Positions 1 to 11,974 of a stretch of 64,000 nt of DNA are shown here, piece after piece. This stretch comes from Panagrolaimus kolymaensis (lineage: Eukaryota > Nematoda > Chromadorea > Rhabditida > Panagrolaimidae), in the NCBI GenBank assembly GCA_028622995.1, contig JAJQJQ010000017.1:3038001-3102000 (forward strand). The letters are read 5' to 3'. Position 1 is the stretch's first letter; each line of letters opens with the position of its first letter. A program made the position numbers and the translations under genes. The notes under the pieces were generated by a model. That model saw only the letters and a list, made by a program, of their open reading frames with translations. It ran no database searches and was not told the origin of the DNA.

Positions 1-1
1 T

Positions 2-3000
2 GATGATGATTTCAAACCTGAAATTCCTCCAACAGATCTCACAATGTTGCAACATTTTGCTTTAGCTGGGGGCTTTTCTCAACTCTCACATCATTTTCCC
101 ATGGCTGATCATTACAGCGCTGTTCTCGAAACTTATGAAGATTTATGTAAAAAGCAACGTCAAGCTTCTACCAAATCTTCTTCAGGCCCTACAGCCGAAA
201 TTACAGCTGCTCCAAAACCGCCTAAACCCGTGAGCTTTTTTCTTCATATTTTCGTTGTTTTTGAATAAAAAATCTATATTATTTTTTTAGTCCTTCAATC
301 AAGTTGCATTTGCAACTCATCAACTTCAACAACATGTTCAAAATATGCTTGGACAACTTCCATCTTCATCGTCACCTTTGCAAGCGATGATAGCTGGAAC
401 ACCCGTCTCCCTCAGTGTTCTTGAACCATCGGCAATTGTTAGCTACCAAAATGGTGGAGGAGATGGAAATTCTATTGCCGCTGTTATTCCAAGTATAAAT
501 TTTCGTAAATTAAAAAGACCCTCAAATTAAAATTTTTAGACAATTTTCCCGGTTCGGGTTCAGTTGCAATGAATGAAAATACTTTCCAAGCTTTTGGAAA
601 TGCATTTAATTTTGTTATGAATGGATCAAATGGTGGTGGCCCATATTTTGTTGGAGGAGGTATGCCACCTTCACAAATGATGTCCATGCATCCTTCATCG
701 TCGTCCTTCGCAAAAACAGCAATTTTAATTGCTTCAAACACACGACAAAATGGTGGAATTGAAAATAATGTTTCAGCTTATACCATTTTTGCCCTTTCAA
801 TGTTTTTAAAACTCGATTATTATGCAATCACTCTAGTAACATGTGATCGCTATCAAGCTAAAAAAGTTCTACGATCTGCTATGGGTTTAACCAATGATGA
901 AAAAGGTTTGTTACTTAATTAAATATTTAATTGTAAATGTTAATCTGAATATTTTTTTAAGAAATGGTAAATATTATGGCTAGTTTTCGCCCAATTATGC
1001 CAAAAGGTTGTGCAAATTCTTGTCCCATCATTGTTATGCCTAAGCGAGATCACACTTGCGGGGTTCCATTTAGTTCTGTGCTTTTCAATCAACTAACCAA
1101 AGGTGGAGGTGGTGGTTCAAGTTTTGATTATAAAAAACGTGACGCAGAAAATCAAACAATTTACCCATTTTTTGTTTTGGAAAAAGTTTGGACTTTATCG
1201 GGACCAGATTTATGTGGAAAGAATATTTCAAGCAATATTCGATTTTTGGCTGATGCACAAGGAGTTCTCGATGTGATTTTACTTTGCATTTCGAAATTTT
1301 CAAATACTCCACCACGATGGCAGATTTCATATCCACCTTCATCAGATGCTCAAGCCATAGATCAAATTTTCCAAATCACTGATCAAATAGAAACAATTCG
1401 TGAAGTTATTTTAAGCGCTCAAGCCGCAGCCACTGCCAAACCATCTGGTGGAGGAGGAGGATACTCATCATTTTCATCTTTGATGCAACAACAATCTATG
1501 CTATTGGATACTCCGGGGCCCAATTCTGGGGGAAATCAAGATTTTTGGGCGAAGGGAACAGGATTTGGAACAGGAACCACTCAAGCTCAATGGAATCTTC
1601 ATGAACACGTTCGTCGCAGAAAACTTAGTGAGGAAGCAATTACATGCATGATTAACACAATCAGCGGCTTTTTAATGCCTTACAATGAACATGAAAGCTC
1701 TGATAAAAACATCGATATTGGACTTAAAATTGCTAAAATTGCGTATAGCCAAGCTGACAAATTCCATAAAGGAAGTCTCAAAGCTGAAAACCAAATTGAA
1801 TTTACATTTCCAATAATTTCAAAACTTTATAATTCTTGCTTTATGCCTCTCATTCAATCATATCTTACCAATGATTCAGTTTTTGATATTTCCAAGCATG
1901 TCAGCGTTTACGAGGCGTGTATTTGGTTTATCATTACAGCAGCTTCATTGAAGCCCGTTGAAGCTTCGGATGAAGAAATCAGGCTACTTTCTGAGCCGCC
2001 AAAAGTTAAAGATATTTTGGCTGCAATGTTAATGGAAGAATATCGAGGTTCAATGATAATGGCACAAATGAGAAAAATGTATGATATGATAAAGGTTTAT
2101 CTTTCAACCATAGATAAAGAAAGACAAAGTGTGCAAAAAAATTCTGAAGAAGAAAAAGGGGATGATACACATGAAGAAGAAAATCTTGAAGCTTTAGCAA
2201 ATTTACTTGAAACGGCTTTAGTAATTTTATCAGCTCGCTTATATCCATTTTATGCTATTGAATCACAAGCTATGGAAGTTGATAAAGAATTAAATAATAT
2301 TGAATCAATGACTTTGGAAGATGTTTACATTCATCAAATGAAAAATCACCAATATGGTAAATTTCGTAAAATAAGTGTTTTTTTTAACTTTGAAATTTTT
2401 TTAGAATCCATTCCATTTTTGAAAGAAGATAATAAAGCTATGGAAATTCCACATCATTATTCTACTCAATTTTTAAGTAACATGACGACAGGCAATCCGA
2501 AAAGAATGCGAAGACTGGCGCAAGAAGCAATAACACTCAGTGCTTCCCTTCCCCTCACTTCAAGCAGTTCTGTTTTTCTTCGAGCCTGTGAAGAGCGTCT
2601 TGATGTTTTTAAAGTTCTTATTACTGGCCCTTCGGATACTCCATATATGAATGGTTGCTTTGAATTTGATGCATTTTTCCCACCCGATTATCCAAATGTC
2701 CCCGTTCAAATTAGCCTCCAAACAACTGGAGGAAATTCCGTTCGATTTAATCCAAACCTTTATAATGATGGTAAAGTATGTCTTTCCATTCTTAATACTT
2801 GGCACGGAAGACCTGAAGAACGATGGAATGCTGAAACATCATCATTTCTTCAAGTCATTGTTAGCATTCAATCCCTCATCCTTGTAAATGAACCATACTT
2901 CAATGAACCAGGATATGAACGATCAAGAAATACTCCAGCTGGTCTACAAGTATGTTCCACATAAATCTAAAATAAAAATTTCCAATACTTTGATTTTAGG

Positions 3001-3470
3001 CTTCACGAGATTATGATGCGAATATTCGTAATCAAACTGTTCGATGGGGAATGCTTGAACAAATTCGTCATCCTCCTAAAGGCTTTGAACAAGTGATTCT
3101 CAAACATTTTTGGATAAAACGCGATGAAATTTGTGATCAAATTAATGAATGGATTAATGAAATGCAAAAACTCATTGATTCTTCCCCTGAACAAAATTCA
3201 CGATCTATTAAAAGCTCACTTTTAGGATTAACGGTAAGTTTTAAATTTATATTTCTTCTTACATAATTATAATTAATCTAATTTAAGAGAAGTTTTGAAC
3301 AATTAAAAGATGAATTTAAAAAGATGATTCCTCCAGTGGGCCTTGAATCCATTCAATCGTATCATTTTTCAATTAAAAATGAAGATGTTCCAATGGAAGA
3401 TCAAACGGTTGCCCCACTCAATACAGCAACATCAGTCGTAGCTGAAAAAGAAATAAAAGAAAAAAGTTGA
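2..3470 (+). CDS. BIRC6/BRUCE-like giant ubiquitin-conjugating protein, C-terminal part (5' end outside window)
   Basis: The visible part has seven exons (2-229, 291-492, 540-905, 962-2356, 2405-2949, 3000-3233, 3288-3470), summing to 1,050 codons plus stop with no frame break. The hallmark is a C-terminal UBC fold beginning near residue 760 of the visible part, with the HPN-equivalent region followed by GKVCLSILNTWHGRPEERW; the active-site cysteine is about residue 856 (codon at 2779). The KVCLSILNTWHG form and the long post-UBC helix region (RDYDANIRNQTVRWGM) are typical of the BIRC6/BRUCE family rather than ordinary E2s. Known family role: E2/E3 hybrid that ubiquitinates caspases and IAP antagonists and acts in cytokinesis and autophagy; C. 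elegans UBC-17 is the likely relative. The BIR domain, N-terminal in this family, would lie upstream and is not seen. An AATAAA lies at 3491-3496. Confidence 0.9.
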
Positions 3471-3749
3471 AAAACAATTAATTATTTAATAATAAAATAG
3501 AAAATTGCTCATACCTTGCTTTCAACTTTCCGGGTTTATTCTGAGTTTTGTTTGTGTTTTTAAAAATCTTCTTAAATCTTTCTCAAAATTCAATCACGGT
3601 TTATTTTTTTCTTTGTTTGTTTGTTGATGCTTTATTTTTTTGTTTTAATTTGGAATAAATTATTTATAATAAAACTTGAAATATTGTTTGACAAGTTTCT
3701 TGACTTGATTTTTATTTTCCAAATGCTACAGTAAAATGTTAATATGACA

Positions 3750-3761
3750 TTTAATTTTTAG
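3750..3761 (+). other. candidate trans-splice acceptor of the thioesterase gene
   Basis: The T-rich run ending in AG at 3760-3761 abuts the ATG at 3762 with no room for a 5' UTR and no upstream coding exon. This is the usual arrangement for a spliced-leader acceptor in nematodes. The upstream gene ends 291 bp away on the same strand. Confidence 0.55.
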
Positions 3762-4556
3762 ATGGAAATTCCAATTAAAAGAAATCATAAAGAAAGTTTA
3801 ATTATTCCAGCTCAATCAGGAGATAATGAATTTACGGGTGCTGTTATTTGGTTTCATGGATTGGGTGATAGCGGCCATGGTTGGTATGATCTCTTTTTGG
3901 AAAGTTTACGCGTTTCTCATCTCAAAGTTATTTTACCTTCTGCGTATGCCTTTTTTTGTTTTTTAATTCTATAGTTTTCATTTTTTAGGGATCCAATTCC
4001 TTACACTGCTCATGAAGGAAGAATAGTTCCAGCATGGTTTAATCGAATTGAACTTGGATGGAATGCTGCTGAAGATAGAAAATCATTTGAAGATGCTGTA
4101 AATCGAGCTCATTCACTTATTCGTGAACAAATTGCTTCAGGAATTCCATCGCGCAAAATTATTATTGGTGGTTTCTCAATGGGTGGTGGATTGGCTCTTT
4201 ATGCTGGATTAACATTTGAAGAAAAACTTGGCGGTATTTGTTGCGCCAGTTCTTACATTATGGCTCGAGATGATCTTCATTTAAAAATATCATCAAATCA
4301 ATCAACATCGGTTTTGATTCTTCATGGAAAAGATGATGATCTCGTTCCTGAAATTTATGGAAAAAATACTGAAACATTTTTGCGTGAAAATTTTGGAATT
4401 AATATTGATTATCGAAGTTATCCTGAAATTCGGCATGCTCTCTCATTTGAAGGATGTCATGATTTGAAAGAATGGTTTTTAAAAGTTGTTCCACCTCCTC
4501 CGTCGTCAATGAAAAAGAGAAAGCATCGAAAGAATAAAACAAGCACACGACAGTAA
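3762..4556 (+). CDS. acyl-protein thioesterase / lysophospholipase (APT1/2 family)
   Basis: Two exons (3762-3943, 3989-4556) encode 249 aa, close to the ~230 aa of animal APT1/2. The alpha/beta-hydrolase signatures are clear: the oxyanion region WFHGLGDSGHGW near residue 30, the nucleophile elbow GFSMGGG with Ser124, an acid in HGKDDDLVP (Asp177 by position) and His210 in RHALS. The spacing matches human APT1 (119/174/208). Family role: cytosolic removal of palmitate from S-acylated proteins such as Ras and G-alpha subunits, plus lysophospholipase activity. The C-terminus is extended by a short basic tail (KKRKHRKNK), unusual for the family. The start is fixed by the acceptor-like AG just before ATG. 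The gene follows the BIRC6-like gene by 291 bp, so co-transcription is possible but the gap is long. A poly(A) signal lies at 4581-4586. Confidence 0.93.
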
Positions 4557-5825
4557 CCATTCTTTTGTTATTTGTTTTCAAATAAATTTATTTTTCCACA
4601 AACTGTGTCTCTTTTAAATTAAATTGTTTGATATTTTTTATCACCAAATCAAAATTAAAAATAATAATACATTATCCATTCTATTTTTAAATTCTTTTTT
4701 TTTTATCATAAACTCAGAATTGGAAAAAAGTACGGAAAATTATCTTCAAAAAATCCGGGTATTAATAAATTATTTATTTTAACATAATTTATAGCTTTTA
4801 TGCAAACAGGTTTTAAAATAAAAAAATAAAATTTATTAGACACTTTTTTGCTGCCAATTTTGATAAATGGCAATTAAGCGAGGCAAAATATTTGAGAAAT
4901 GAAAGTTTTTTTGGTTGTCTTCTGATTTTATGTGATTTTTTTGCACAATATTTACAATGTAAAAAATGTGTGACCGAGCAAGTTTACCCAGTCTGGAAAC
5001 ATAAATTATAGAATACCAGGGTGGTCTAAAAGTCAATTTTTTTCTCACTTTTTTATACCGTCATTGTTGTAAAATTTCATAATAAGCTTATATTAGCTTT
5101 TCTGTTAAGCAATCTCTAAAAAAAGTTTTAAAAATAGTGTTTAAATAAATTCGAGCAATTCAATCTGTTTGGGGCTGCAAGCGATGGCAATTAATTAAAG
5201 TTTTTCTTAATTGCACAAAATAAATAAATTGTGCACTTTGAGAATCAGATTTTTTTAACAACCCTTCGCTGCCATAGATAGTTTTATAATTACAATATTT
5301 ATGCCGCAATAATGAATAAACAATGCCAAAATTATAATTTTTTTTTAGTTTTCAAAATATATCCTGTTATGTTTAAATGAGCACTGTTATTATAACTTAT
5401 TGATGGTTTCTGAGCTTTTTGATCTTAAAGGTTAGGTATTATTTCACGAGAAATGGATTAAATGGTAAAATGAATGTAAAAACAAGCCTCAATAAAACAG
5501 TTTACTTATATACTTAATGGAAATAATTAGAGAAACTCTTAAATTTATCAGTTTTTGGGGACAACGAACAACAACCTTAAAGAATTGAGACAAAACAAAT
5601 CATTAAAAATCTGATAATCATTTCGATTTTTTGTTTACACATTAATTTTAGCAATAATGAAAAAAAATTTATTTTCTGTTGCACTGCAAACAGACATCGG
5701 AGAAAAAATAAAATAAACCCGAAAAAATTCGTCTCCAAAAAGAGACTTACAATCAAAGAAAAAAAGAATGTAGCTATACGCGAGATCGATAAAAAATTAA
5801 ACATTTTAATTTGAAATAAAATTAT
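4557..5825. other. intergenic, convergent 3' regions
   Basis: AT-rich sequence between the thioesterase (+) and the phospholipase-like gene (-). I see only short stop-rich frames, a small TGCACAA/TTGTGCA hairpin near 5215-5240 and no recognisable gene or RNA. Confidence 0.5.
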
Positions 5826-6346
5826 TTAAATTGAGGCAAACGGATGTTGATTTTCGTATTCTTCGAGAGACCCCGAAAGTACGCAATTTCCTTTAAGAGA
5901 TGTCGAATTTTCTTCATCACCAGCTTCACCATGATCCGAACATTCAACTTGATTAGACCAATGAAAGTTATGACCAAATACTCTAGTAGCAAGACATAGT
6001 GAAGGCTGAGCCACAGCTCCACAATAAAAATTAGATGGAATGGAATCCAAACAGCCACAAAATTGGCTATCACATTCTTCTTGAGTCATGAAAGGCGATT
6101 CATAACACCTAAAAATATTGGAGATAATAAAAAAGCTGAGCCAAGGAATTGATAAAGTTACCGATCATGTTCATAACAACAATTATCAATATTTGAATGA
6201 TCGCATGGGATGGATACGAGGTTTGCGAAAAACGATGTAACTGGACCAGCACCACAGTTCCTCAACCCTGCCACTACATCGACATTTAATTCAGGTGAAG
6301 CTCTAACAGTCACAAAAAATACAATTAGAAGTGTTGCAAAAATCAT
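5826..6346 (-). CDS. secreted phospholipase A2-like protein
   Basis: Two exons on the minus strand (6346-6162, 6108-5826) give 155 aa. The N-terminus is a typical signal peptide (MIFATLLIVFFVTVRA). A calcium-loop-like CGAGP is followed by the PLA2 active-site block CCYEHDRC, in which His-Asp are the conserved catalytic pair; the intron splits the codon right after it. Many further cysteines (DSQFCGC, SLCLATR, VECSDHG) suggest a disulfide-rich secreted fold. Nematodes have several small secreted PLA2-like proteins of this form; hydrolysis of the sn-2 ester of phospholipids is the family activity, but catalysis here is inferred. The first intron is 53 bp. The Ca-loop has Pro where classical PLA2s have Gly (CGxGG), so activity could be altered. 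Confidence 0.82.
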
Positions 6347-7303
6347 AGTCGATGATGATTACCTCGTCGCAAAATGACAATGAAAAGCTCTTAATTTATT
6401 TAGGCTGTCGCTACCATTTTTTTCTCTCTTATCATTTGTTTCTTCTTATAGGCGGTGCTGCGTCCATATTCTTTTCATTTTTTACGTGATAGGGTCATTT
6501 CTGAAAAGCGAGCTATGTTGGTGCATTGCTCGACGATGCACCTTTACGTTTTCCCTGTATTCCCTGGAGAACCGGTTTCCTATCAAGGCTTTGCAGCCGA
6601 GTCGGAACTTTAAAAAAGTGAATATTTTAAAGTAGTCAAAAAAGCGATGGTTGTAAAAATTTTGAATAATAAAAAAAGAATTTTAGCGTTATAAAAATTT
6701 ACTCTAAAAAGCTGTCTCTAAGTGATAACGAAAATTAAAAAACTTATGTTGAATGAAAGGCACATGCATAAGCAGGAGCCAATATGACTGTTTTGACCTT
6801 TGATTTTTTATACAAAGAAAGATGCATAACTGAGTTCCTTTGCAACTCCCGGATGCGTAAGCGATGAAACAAGCAAACAAATTTACGGAAGCTTTTTTTC
6901 CTTCCGTTTATGCAACAATGATATCAGAATATTTCTCCTCATTCTTGAAAAATTTGTTTAAAAAATGTATCAGTTATTTATGCCTAAAATGTGTTTATGA
7001 AATTTTTTTAAAACCCTATTTTTGGTCAAAAATATAGGCAAATCAAAAAATAACCCTTATTCAATGTGGAAAGACTTTTTGTCATATGTATGTGCTGGAA
7101 CATATGGGTTGATTTTGAGTTTCTTGAAGAGTATAAAATTAACCAGTTATTAAGATATTAAAAAACACGGAGATAATTTCATATTAACTTTTACAATTTT
7201 CAAAAAAGGATGAATTCGCCCATAAATTTCATTGGTATTCGTCAATTTTGCTTATTCCAATCCGAATATTTACAAACTTCTTCTCTTTTTGATTTTGCAG
7301 AAA
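6347..7303. other. intergenic, upstream of the PLA2-like gene
   Basis: Holds the likely promoter of the minus-strand PLA2-like gene. A stretch at about 6450-6610 is noticeably more GC-rich than its surroundings and contains a short self-complementary piece (TGCATTG...CGATGCA near 6520-6542). I see no ORF of note and no RNA family I recognise. Confidence 0.4.
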
Positions 7304-7586
7304 ATGGGTGTTTTAACATATCTTCGCAGTGGAGGAGTTAAAAGTGATGGTGTTCCTGCTAGTGGTAGCAGCGGCGGTTAAAATGGAATGTCTTGGTGGC
7401 AATGGTGCTCCTGGTAGTAAGTACATTTTTTATTTATTTATTCTCAATTTCACACTAATCTGCTGGATGAGCTACTCATGGTAGTATAGTTTTTCTTCAG
7501 CTTTCGGTTTACAATACTTTTTAATATTTGGTGCTTCTGCACTGTTTGCTCATGTTGGAGATCGATCAACTATGACAGCTGTTTGA
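7304..7586 (+). CDS. possible small membrane protein gene or degenerate gene (unrecognised)
   Basis: An acceptor-like TTTTGCAG at 7293-7300 is followed by an ATG at 7304 that opens a 25-codon frame rich in Gly and Ser and ending TAA at 7379. A downstream segment (7501-7586) after a TTTCTTCAG acceptor encodes a hydrophobic stretch (QYFLIFGASALFAH) and a stop. Splicing from a weak donor at 7377 joins the two in frame to give a roughly 53-residue protein with one membrane helix. A much better donor (GTAAGT near 7416) instead joins a separate ATG frame starting near 7383. The conflict means this may be a two-isoform small gene, a frameshifted relic, or chance. I do not recognise the product. Confidence 0.3.
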
Positions 7587-8705
7587 CCATAAATTAAATT
7601 AGATACACAGAAGAAAAAAAGATAGTTTTAAGTTTTGATTTCCCTTAAAAGCATATGTAAATATATCTCTGCCAAAAAAACACCAACATTAGTTTGAAAA
7701 ACAAATTTAAAATTTTTGTTGCAAGAAATATGGGTTTAAAGTGGCATTGTTTCAATTTAATCAATTTTATATGTACAATAATTAAATTAGAATAGGAGTT
7801 TTACAATAACAAACAATTAAAGGATTAAAAAGAGTGAAGGAAATAACGAATTAAAAGTATACACAATTGTAAAACATTAGAAACTGAAAACTAATTTAAT
7901 ATACATCAACTGAATTTTCCTTCGGCTTGATTGTGTCCTAATGGACATTTTCGCTATTACTTTAATCAAAGAAATAACTTTGATAGATTTCGGATGATAG
8001 TTTATTAATTCGAGCATTTTTATGATTTTGTTATCATTCAAGAATACCAATACCATCAATTTCAAAAAATTGATACTTGAATGTTCAAAATATTCAAAGT
8101 GTCTAAAATTTAGGAAATATTATCAAAAATAGAAATGAAATATGTTTTAATGGAAGAATTGTTCGAAAATTGATATTTAACGGAAGATGATTTGCTGATG
8201 AGATTGGAGGTTCGTTTGCTGGAGATAGACCTTAACAGTTTTGCTCCATTTCTGCAAAAATTTCTAAAACATTTTGTTTTTACTGGTTTTGTTTCAATGT
8301 TTCTTTCAAGTGGCGATAATAAAAAATAAATTAGCTAATGTTTTTTATATTTTCCTTTGATATTAACACTTTATTTAACGACAAGAAAAGAAGAGAAGGC
8401 GAAAGTACCAAATTTCAATTTTAAAATTACCTTTGATAATTGAATTAACCTAATTTCACTGTCGTGTGAGAAAGTGATGACCAGACTTTTATTTTTACTT
8501 TTCTTTTCATTAAAAGAATTTTTGACATTGCAGAAGATGAAAGTCGGTCAAGATAAAAGTAAAATATTTATATTTAATTTTTCTACATCAGAAACTACAT
8601 AGAATAATCAAAAGACTAAAAGCAATTGTATAAATTTGAAGAAAAAAACACCGTTTTGCATTTTTTGGGAATAATTTACAATTTTTTTGAAGCATGAATC
8701 AAAAA
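7587..8705. other. intergenic
   Basis: AT-rich, stop-rich in all frames. It contains the probable 3' UTR of the minus-strand Na+/H+ exchanger at its right end. No other feature is supported. Confidence 0.4.
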
Positions 8706-11228
8706 TTAAACATATTCTTTTGGAAAAATTTTAGAAATATTTTGTTTTGATCGATCATGTGCGTGAAAATTTTCACTTCGTATTCGTCGATTTCTTACTG
8801 GGTCCAATTCTTGTTGCTAAAATAGTTCAGACTTTAAAATAAAACGCCAACATTATAAAATGGGTTTACCAATTCATGAATTGATGAAAGAGTTGGAGGC
8901 TGAATCATTTCAATATAATCATCAGGGATGTCATTATCGTTAATTTGCTGTTGAGCTTCTGCTTGAATAACTCCTCTAATTTCTTCCACTTTTTTATCCA
9001 AAAGTTTACTAAACATTTCATAAAATTTTTCAATTTCTTGTGGAGTTTTTGATGATGCCGCGGCGGTAATTTCATTTTGATCAAAACTAAAAACATTTGC
9101 CGCCATTTTTCGAATGGGTGTTGATGGAGTTCCAGGAACTCTGGGTCTAAAATATTGTTTATAATTAAAAGTAAAATAAAAAATTCTAACTTTTGGCCTT
9201 GTTTTATAACTTCCATAGCTTCTTGCAACGTGATTTTAGCATAAGCTCTAACTATATGAGAAGCATCAAAGACACATCCTTGATAGGATTTCATAAGGAC
9301 GGGTTTCAATACTTTTGAATTTACTCGCTCATACCTAAAAATTATAATATAAAAACATGATGACAAATGTTAAAATTTCTCATTAAAGAAAGTAATGATA
9401 ACAAATCCTTACATATGTCGTATCGAATGCTTCCCTCGTTGTCCAGCAATATCCTCAATTCCTGTCATGGTATAATCCAAATAACGAAGAAATATATCTT
9501 CCGCCAACATCGTTTGATGATCTTCAGCAGCTCGTTCAACTTTTAACCAATTTAATAAAGGCCGAATTGTAATTCCTTGAATGAATACTGTAAAAAATAT
9601 TACAGCTATCGTAGTTGTTATAAACATTGATTTGGCTCCAATTGTTGATGGCATAGAAACAGCCAAACCAAAAGCTATAGCTCCTCGAAGGCCTCCATAA
9701 GAAAGTACAAATTGATCGATCAAAGTAAATTGCTTGGTTCGAAATTGATTTAAAATTAAGCATTGAATTATAACCCCGATAGTGCGATAAAAAAGACATG
9801 CAACAACGGTGATTAAAACAAAATTTGTATCCCATAAATGTGAGCTCGAAATTGTTGATAAACCCAAAAACATAAAGATAATTGTTTCTGCCGATTGTGC
9901 AAGCATTTTAGTAAAATATTTTACAGATGTGTTAGCTTCACTACTTACATTGCCTTTAACATATTCTTTCATACAAATGCTGCATGCAATTATTCTAAAA
10001 ATAATGGCAATCTATATTAGATAATTAATATAGATTAGTGAATTTATTTTAAAGCAAGTAACTATAGCCATTTGATTATTAAACAAGCAAAGAAACACTT
10101 ACGCAAAAATAGCAGAAAGCCCAAACATGTCTGCTGTCAAATAAGCTAAATATGGAAAAGCGAAAATCAAAACTGGAGTCAATATTTTAACCGAATCTGT
10201 ATATTTTGTAACAAAACTAACAATAATAGCAAAAGAAATTCCAATAAATAATCCACCAAAAATTATTACAACAAATGATGCTCCACCAGCAGCATAATCC
10301 TCCATTGTGAGATTTTCAATTCCAATATTATTAAAATTTTTAAACATAAAATAAAGAACCACAGCCGCGCCATCATTAAAAATGGCTTCACCAAAAACGT
10401 TGATAAAAAGGAATTCATTGACATGAATTTCTTCAAACACAGCTATTACAGCCACTGGGTCGACGGCGGAAATTAAAGCAGAAAATAATAAAATTTCGCA
10501 AAGACTAAATTCAACAGAAAAAAATTCATATATTTCAAAAAAGTATAAAGTTAAAGCAATGGCGATTGTATTAAAAATGGTTCCAATGAATGCAAAAACC
10601 ATCACAGAATCAATATTATCAAATAATTGTCGATTTGGCATAAAATAACCTGCATCAAAAATAATTGGAGGCAAAAGATATAAGAAAAATGAAGTGGTGT
10701 CAAGAATGAATAACGATTTATCAACATTTAATTGCACGAGGATATAACCCACGATAAGTCCAACTACAATAAGACAAGCACTATCAGGAAGTGCTTCACT
10801 GAAGTTTTTATTTACATGAAATACTAAAATAAATAAAATAGAATTAAATTTAGGAAATAAAACTTTTTAAATTTAAAAGTATTTTTTAAAACCAAAAAAG
10901 AAGACAAGAAATATTTCTGATCAGAAAATAATGAGATTTAAAAAAAATTTAAAAAAAAGTTCTTTCCATTTCTGCTTTGGGACAATATTATTGTACTACG
11001 CTATAAAATAAACTCACAAATTTTAGCGATGGAAGCAACCAAAATCCATATGGTTACCGTATACGCAGATTGAACGTGCTCCCATTCAAAAGAAATTATT
11101 TCAAAACGTTTTTGTAAAACTTTATCATCTTTTGGTGTTTGTGTAGTAGCAATATTTTGTTCTTCGGCGCCCCCACAATAATTGGTTAAAATAAAAATTC
11201 CAAATAAATAATGCCAAAAATTATTCAT
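8706..11228 (-). CDS. Na+/H+ exchanger (NHE/NHX, SLC9 family)
   Basis: Six minus-strand exons (11228-11018, 10823-10103, 9994-9413, 9334-9191, 9146-8870, 8816-8706) give 681 aa in one frame. A short leader-like hydrophobic N-terminus precedes about a dozen membrane segments. Diagnostic NHE blocks are LPDSACLIVVGLIVG, the ion-site region DPVAVIAVFEEIHVNEFLF, GEAIFNDGAAVVLY and SYGGLRGAIAFGL. After the last helix comes a roughly 190-residue cytosolic tail that is hydrophilic and continues through the small last exon, which is easily missed because the preceding exon reads into its intron to a stop at 8834. Family role: electroneutral exchange of Na+ (or K+) for H+ in pH and volume control; the plasma-membrane type best fits the N-terminal signal-like segment. 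A TTTTAG acceptor one base before the ATG suggests trans-splicing. Confidence 0.93.
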
Positions 11229-11974
11229 CCTAAAACATGAACAAATTTTGTTAGAAACAAAGAAAGAATCAATTTTTTTTTCTCGTGTAAAACAAAGATC
11301 CATGGAATGAAAAAGAAGAGGATGAGCGGCGTCTTCGAAGTAGCAAAGAAAAAACATGAAAATCCTTTTTCTTCTTTATTTCGCGTGGAATTACTATCAA
11401 CATATTTTTTGCTCTAGCGATAAGTTCAAAAGTATGTATTAATTGATTAATGAAATGAGAGATTATCCGTTCAAAAAAAATACGTCATTGAACAAAAGTG
11501 TAAAAAAAATAGAAACAATCTAATAAAACAGGTCTCTTTTCCAAAGATTTAGGGTTTCCATGAATCATTTTTTATGGATATCTTTTACTTTTCAGAAAAC
11601 TTTTTATCTTTTATTCTTTCAAGATCTTCTAAAAATCTTGGTAACTTATTGTGGGAGAATAATTAAAAATAGCCGAAATGAATCACGATCTCATTCATCA
11701 AATAAAGTATAAAAATCTTATATCCTTTTATCAGTTGAATCTCAAAAAAAGTTGGAACTATCCAAGTTTATTTTTTATTTTTAATAAATCAGAAGATGCG
11801 CTTTCACTTCTTCTTTAATGAAAATAAAAGTTGTGGAACTTTTAACTGAGAAGGTGGTATGATAATGAGTATTCCAAAAAATAAAGCTTTGTATTTTATA
11901 TATGCTTTAAAAATTACGGTAGATGTTTATTGTCATTTAGAAAAAACATTTAACATTTTATTAAAGAATGAAGG
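11229..11974. other. intergenic between two minus-strand genes
   Basis: Contains the upstream region of the Na+/H+ exchanger and the 3' side of the cysteine-synthase-like gene. No ORF or RNA of note is visible. Confidence 0.4.
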
